Assembly (NCBI RefSeq): GCF_009377345.1
Contig: NZ_WBSL01000022.1
Coordinates: 1-20,997, forward strand
Direction: 5' to 3'
Source: Deinococcus terrestris
GTDB lineage: Bacteria; Deinococcota; Deinococci; Deinococcales; Deinococcaceae
DNA length: 20,997 nt
The notes under the pieces are model-generated. The model worked only from the letters and a program-made list of their open reading frames with translations, was not told the DNA's origin and searched no databases. Shown here piece after piece: positions 12,415 to 20,997 of this stretch (the first letter of the stretch is position 1; every line of letters starts with the position of its first letter). Made by a program: the position numbers and the translations under genes.

Positions 12415-12741
12415 GGCCACCCTCCCGCGCCGCGTCTGCGAGCGCTTTGACCCGGCCGTGGTAGCGGTACTGACCACGGTCGAAGACGACTTGCTTGACA
12501 CCCTTGGCGACGGCGGCCTCGGCCAGCGCCCGGCCGACAGCAGCGGCCGTGTCGGACTTGGTGCCGGTCTTCAGGGCGCTGCTGCTGGCGGCAGCCAACG
12601 TGGTGCCGGTGGTGTCGTCGATAATCTGGGCGTAGATGTGCTTGCTGGAGCGGAACACGCTGAGGCGCGGACGCTCCGCTGCTGCGACACGCACCTTGCG
12701 GCGGGTGCGCAGCTTGCGCCGAATGGCAGTCTGGTTCGCCA

Positions 12742-12742
<1 letters not shown>
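12404..12742 (-). CDS. rplR: 50S ribosomal protein L18
   Basis: L18 (112 residues) binds 5S rRNA with L5 and joins it to the 50S central protuberance. The basic N-terminus ([13 protein letters not shown]) leads into [20 protein letters not shown]. The end [28 protein letters not shown] is the family C-terminus. The ATG shares one base with the rplF stop (TAATG). The ribosome binding site is weak (AAAGGG), which fits re-initiation by ribosomes finishing rplF. The stop lies 11 bases inside rpsE. Confidence 0.98.
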
Positions 12743-13315
<573 letters not shown>

Positions 13316-13376
13316 CCTTAAGTCGTGAGCGTTTCCCAAACTGGGGTTCAGCTCCGAGGTCAGGCGTGGTGCGGCA

Positions 13377-13388
13377 GTCTGATCAGAC
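13377..13388. repeat. Short perfect palindrome in the rpsH-rplF gap
   Basis: GTCTGATCAGAC is a perfect 12-base inverted repeat six bases after the rpsH stop. As RNA it could form only a short hairpin with a small loop. It may be a protein-binding site or chance. The rest of the gap (13300-13393) holds a small GTTTGGGAAAC hairpin and the rplF ribosome binding site. Confidence 0.35.
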
Positions 13389-13393
13389 GACGC

Positions 13394-13795
<402 letters not shown>

Positions 13796-14004
13796 GATTC
13801 TCCTCCGGGGGCTGGGCCTGAATGCAGGAGCCCCGGCTGGGGGGAAGCTGCGCCTATGGGCGGGGCAGCTTCCGGAGTCTTCCCAAAGAACGTGGTCCTG
13901 CGGTGACAGGCGCTTCTTCTGTTGGGTCCTGAGCCCTGAACCGGACGATCACTGCCCAAAGGGGGTCAGTTCGTATCCGGCGAGGGGGGTGGGGATGAGC
14001 CGTG
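13796..14004 (-). promoter_or_regulatory. Structured 209-base leader of rpsH, candidate r-protein control region
   Basis: No gene is visible here. In transcription order it holds three hairpins. ACTG-A-CCC pairs with GGGCAGT (13970-13951). GGAAGCTGC pairs perfectly with GCAGCTTCC (13873-13843) around a 13-base loop. A two-part stem, CCGGGGCT-CCTG with CAGG-CCC-AGCCCCCGG (13836-13805), reaches the first bases of the rpsH ribosome binding site. No T-tract is present. Masking of the binding site by the last hairpin would allow translational control, for example by S8. This is an inference; I could not match the S8 consensus by eye. Confidence 0.5.
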
Positions 14005-14190
<186 letters not shown>

Positions 14191-14198
14191 GTCAATCC

Positions 14199-14738
<540 letters not shown>

Positions 14739-14754
14739 GTCTCTGGCCTCTCTT

Positions 14755-14774
14755 CGGGCGGGCTGGGTCGCCCG
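14755..14774 (-). other. RNA hairpin in the rplX-rplE gap
   Basis: On the minus strand CGGGCG-ACCCAGCC-CGCCCG forms a 6-bp G:C stem 16 bases before the rplE ATG, just upstream of its weak ribosome binding site. In E. coli the S8 repressor site lies around the start of rplE, so a control element at this junction is plausible. No sequence match to that site was seen. Confidence 0.45.
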
Positions 14775-14804
14775 GGTTCACGCGTGGGGGCGTGGCCCTG
14801 AATG

Positions 14805-15151
14805 TCAGTCGATGACCTTGCCGCTCGCCACCGCGACCCGGACCTTCTTGCCGTCCACGATCTGCTTGCGGATGCGGGTGGCCTTGCCGGTCTCGGGGTC
14901 GACGACAGCGACCTTGCTGGCGTGGAGAGCACCCTCACGCTGCTCGATGCCGCCCGTGGGGTTGGTGGCCGAGGGCTTGACGTGCTTGGTCACGAGGTTC
15001 ACGCCCTCGACGACGACCTTGGCCTCGCGGGGCAGGGCGAGCAGCACCTTGCCGGTCGCGCCGCGGTGCTTGCCGCTCAGCACGACGACGGTGTCGCCCT
15101 TTTTCACGTGCAGCTTGTCGTTGTGGTGGCTTCCGGCGCTGGGACGGGGCA

Positions 15152-15152
<1 letters not shown>
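14805..15152 (-). CDS. rplX: 50S ribosomal protein L24
   Basis: L24 (115 residues) starts 50S assembly at the 5' end of 23S rRNA. It carries a KOW motif ([22 protein letters not shown]), then [16 protein letters not shown] and a C-terminal [21 protein letters not shown]. Two start codons are adjacent: GTG at 15155 and ATG at 15152. The ATG ([13 protein letters not shown]) is preferred because GGAGG is seven bases away and its A is shared with the rplN stop (TGATG). The N-terminal arm SAGSHHNDK precedes the KOW domain. The C-terminal half is longer than the minimal L24. Confidence 0.97.
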
Positions 15153-17928
<2,776 letters not shown>

Positions 17929-17939
17929 GGCTCCCCTCC

Positions 17940-18773
17940 TTACTTCCCGCCGCGGCGGGTGACGATGAAGCGGTCGGAGATCTTGCGCTTCTTGCGGGTC
18001 TTCAGGCCCTTGGCGAGCTGGCCCCAGGGGCTGACCGGCTGACGGCCCGCGCCGGTGCGGCCTTCACCGCCGCCGTGGGGGTGGTCGACCGGGTTCATGG
18101 CGCTGCCGCGCTGGTGGGGCTTCTGGCCCAGCCAGCGGCTGCGGCCCGCCTTGCCGATCACGATGTTCTTGTGCTCAGCGTTGCCGACGGTGCCAATGGT
18201 CGCGTAGCACTCGGAGTGCACGCGGCGAATCTCACCGCTGGGAAGGCGCAGCAGCACGTAGTCGCTCTCCTTGCCCTGCACCTGGATCGAGGTTCCGGCG
18301 CTGCGGGCCAGCTGTGCACCCTTGCCGGGGACCAATTCGACGGCGTGCACCACGGCACCCACCGGCACGAAGCGCAGGGGCAGCGCATTGCCGAGCTTGG
18401 GATCGGCCTCGGGGCCCGCGTTCACGGTCGCGCCTACGGTCAGACCCTCGGGGGCCAGCACGTAGCGCTTCTCGCCGTCCACGTAGTGCAGCAGGGCGAT
18501 GCGGGCGCTGCGGTTGGGATCGTACTCAATGGCGGCGACCCGGGCGGACACGCCCGCCTTGTCACGGCGCTTGAAGTCGATGATGCGGTAGAGGCGCTTG
18601 TGCCCGCCGCCGATAAAGCGGCTGGTGATGCGGCCCCGGTTGTTGCGTCCACCGGTCTTGGGCAGGGCCTCGGTGAGGGCTTTTTCGGGACGCTTCTTGG
18701 TCAACCCCGAGAAGTCCGCGGTCGTCATCTGACGGCGGCTGGGGGTATACGGACGGTACTTCTTGACGGCCAT
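17940..18773 (-). CDS. rplB: 50S ribosomal protein L2
   Basis: L2 (277 residues) is one of the most conserved ribosomal proteins, needed for subunit joining and close to the peptidyl-transferase centre. It starts [20 protein letters not shown], has [20 protein letters not shown] and the SH3/OB domains. The C-terminal loop [20 protein letters not shown] contains the conserved His at about residue 231 (His229 in E. coli). The ATG at 18773 has AAGGAG overlapping the end of rplW. The length is standard. Confidence 0.98.
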   Translation of the reverse strand: MAVKKYRPYTPSRRQMTTADFSGLTKKRPEKALTEALPKTGGRNNRGRITSRFIGGGHKRLYRIIDFKRRDKAGVSARVAAIEYDPNRSARIALLHYVDGEKRYVLAPEGLTVGATVNAGPEADPKLGNALPLRFVPVGAVVHAVELVPGKGAQLARSAGTSIQVQGKESDYVLLRLPSGEIRRVHSECYATIGTVGNAEHKNIVIGKAGRSRWLGQKPHQRGSAMNPVDHPHGGGEGRTGAGRQPVSPWGQLAKGLKTRKKRKISDRFIVTRRGGK

Positions 18774-18786
18774 GTTTCAGTACTCC

Positions 18787-19070
18787 TTAGGCCAGGGCCT
18801 CGAGGGCCTCGATCTTCTGACCGTCCGCGAGCCGCACGATCGCCTTCTTGCGGTCGGCCCGGTGCCCGGTAAAACGGCCCACGCGCTTGCGCTTGCCCGC
18901 GACGTTCATGGTGCTGATGCCAACCACGGTCACACCGAAGGCCTGCTGCACCGCGGCCTTGATCTCGGTCTTGGTGGCGCCCGGGCTGACCCAGAACGAG
19001 TACACGCCGCGCTCCATGCCCGCGTACGCCTTCTCGCTGATCACGGGCTGCTTGATGATGTCGTAGTAGC

Positions 19071-19074
<4 letters not shown>
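18787..19074 (-). CDS. rplW: 50S ribosomal protein L23
   Basis: L23 (95 residues) lies at the tunnel exit and docks trigger factor and SRP. It starts [20 protein letters not shown], then [40 protein letters not shown] and [20 protein letters not shown]. The start is GTG at 19074, in a GTGA overlap with the rplD stop and with GAGGAGG eight bases upstream. The open frame reaching up to 19200 runs inside rplD in another frame and is not used. Confidence 0.98.
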
Positions 19075-20635
<1,561 letters not shown>

Positions 20636-20640
20636 TGTCT

Positions 20641-20997
<357 letters not shown>

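Overview
The window is high-GC DNA that looks chromosomal and comes from a member of the genus Deinococcus. Ribosomal protein sequences such as the cysteine-free S4, the 134-residue L14 with a glycine-rich insert, and the IF1 that begins ARRKMPEQ look deinococcal and are close relatives of the Thermus proteins. Three genes outside the ribosomal block also start directly behind a TANNNT -10 box with no leader, which fits a genus known for many leaderless mRNAs. The species cannot be named from the sequence alone.

Left part (about 1-5560): the 3' end of an ftsH membrane protease gene (+) ends at a clear terminator. A structured, inverted-repeat intergenic element of about 140 bp follows. Next comes a minus-strand group that reads, in transcription order, DUF309 protein, NYN-domain nuclease, plsX, and an MscS-type channel. 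The DUF309 gene is divergent from trxA (+). trxA converges on a small RBBP9/YdeN-type serine hydrolase gene (-).

Right part (about 5565-20997, all minus strand): one continuous S10-spc-alpha translation cluster. In transcription order it is tuf (3' end only), rpsJ, rplC, rplD, rplW, rplB, rpsS, rplV, rpsC, rplP, rpmC, rpsQ, rplN, rplX, rplE, rpsZ (zinc-type S14), rpsH, rplF, rplR, rpsE, rpmD, rplO, secY, a terminator-like hairpin, adk, infA, rpmJ, rpsM, rpsK, rpsD, rpoA, rplQ, and a strong terminator. Most junctions overlap by 1-14 nt or are separated by only a few bases, so translational coupling is expected. Methionine aminopeptidase (map), often found between adk and infA, is absent.

The cluster makes ribosomal proteins of both subunits, the elongation and initiation factors EF-Tu and IF1, the protein-export channel SecY, adenylate kinase and the RNA polymerase alpha subunit. 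The few longer gaps (before rpsH, rpsD, rpmJ, rplE and rplQ) each hold GC-rich RNA hairpins near the next ribosome binding site. They are the best candidates for autoregulatory leaders. I see no CRISPR array, tRNA, rRNA, phage or transposase gene, and no evident new multi-gene system. The items most worth a second look are the ribosomal leaders, the intergenic inverted-repeat element, the leaderless promoters and the internal terminator after secY.
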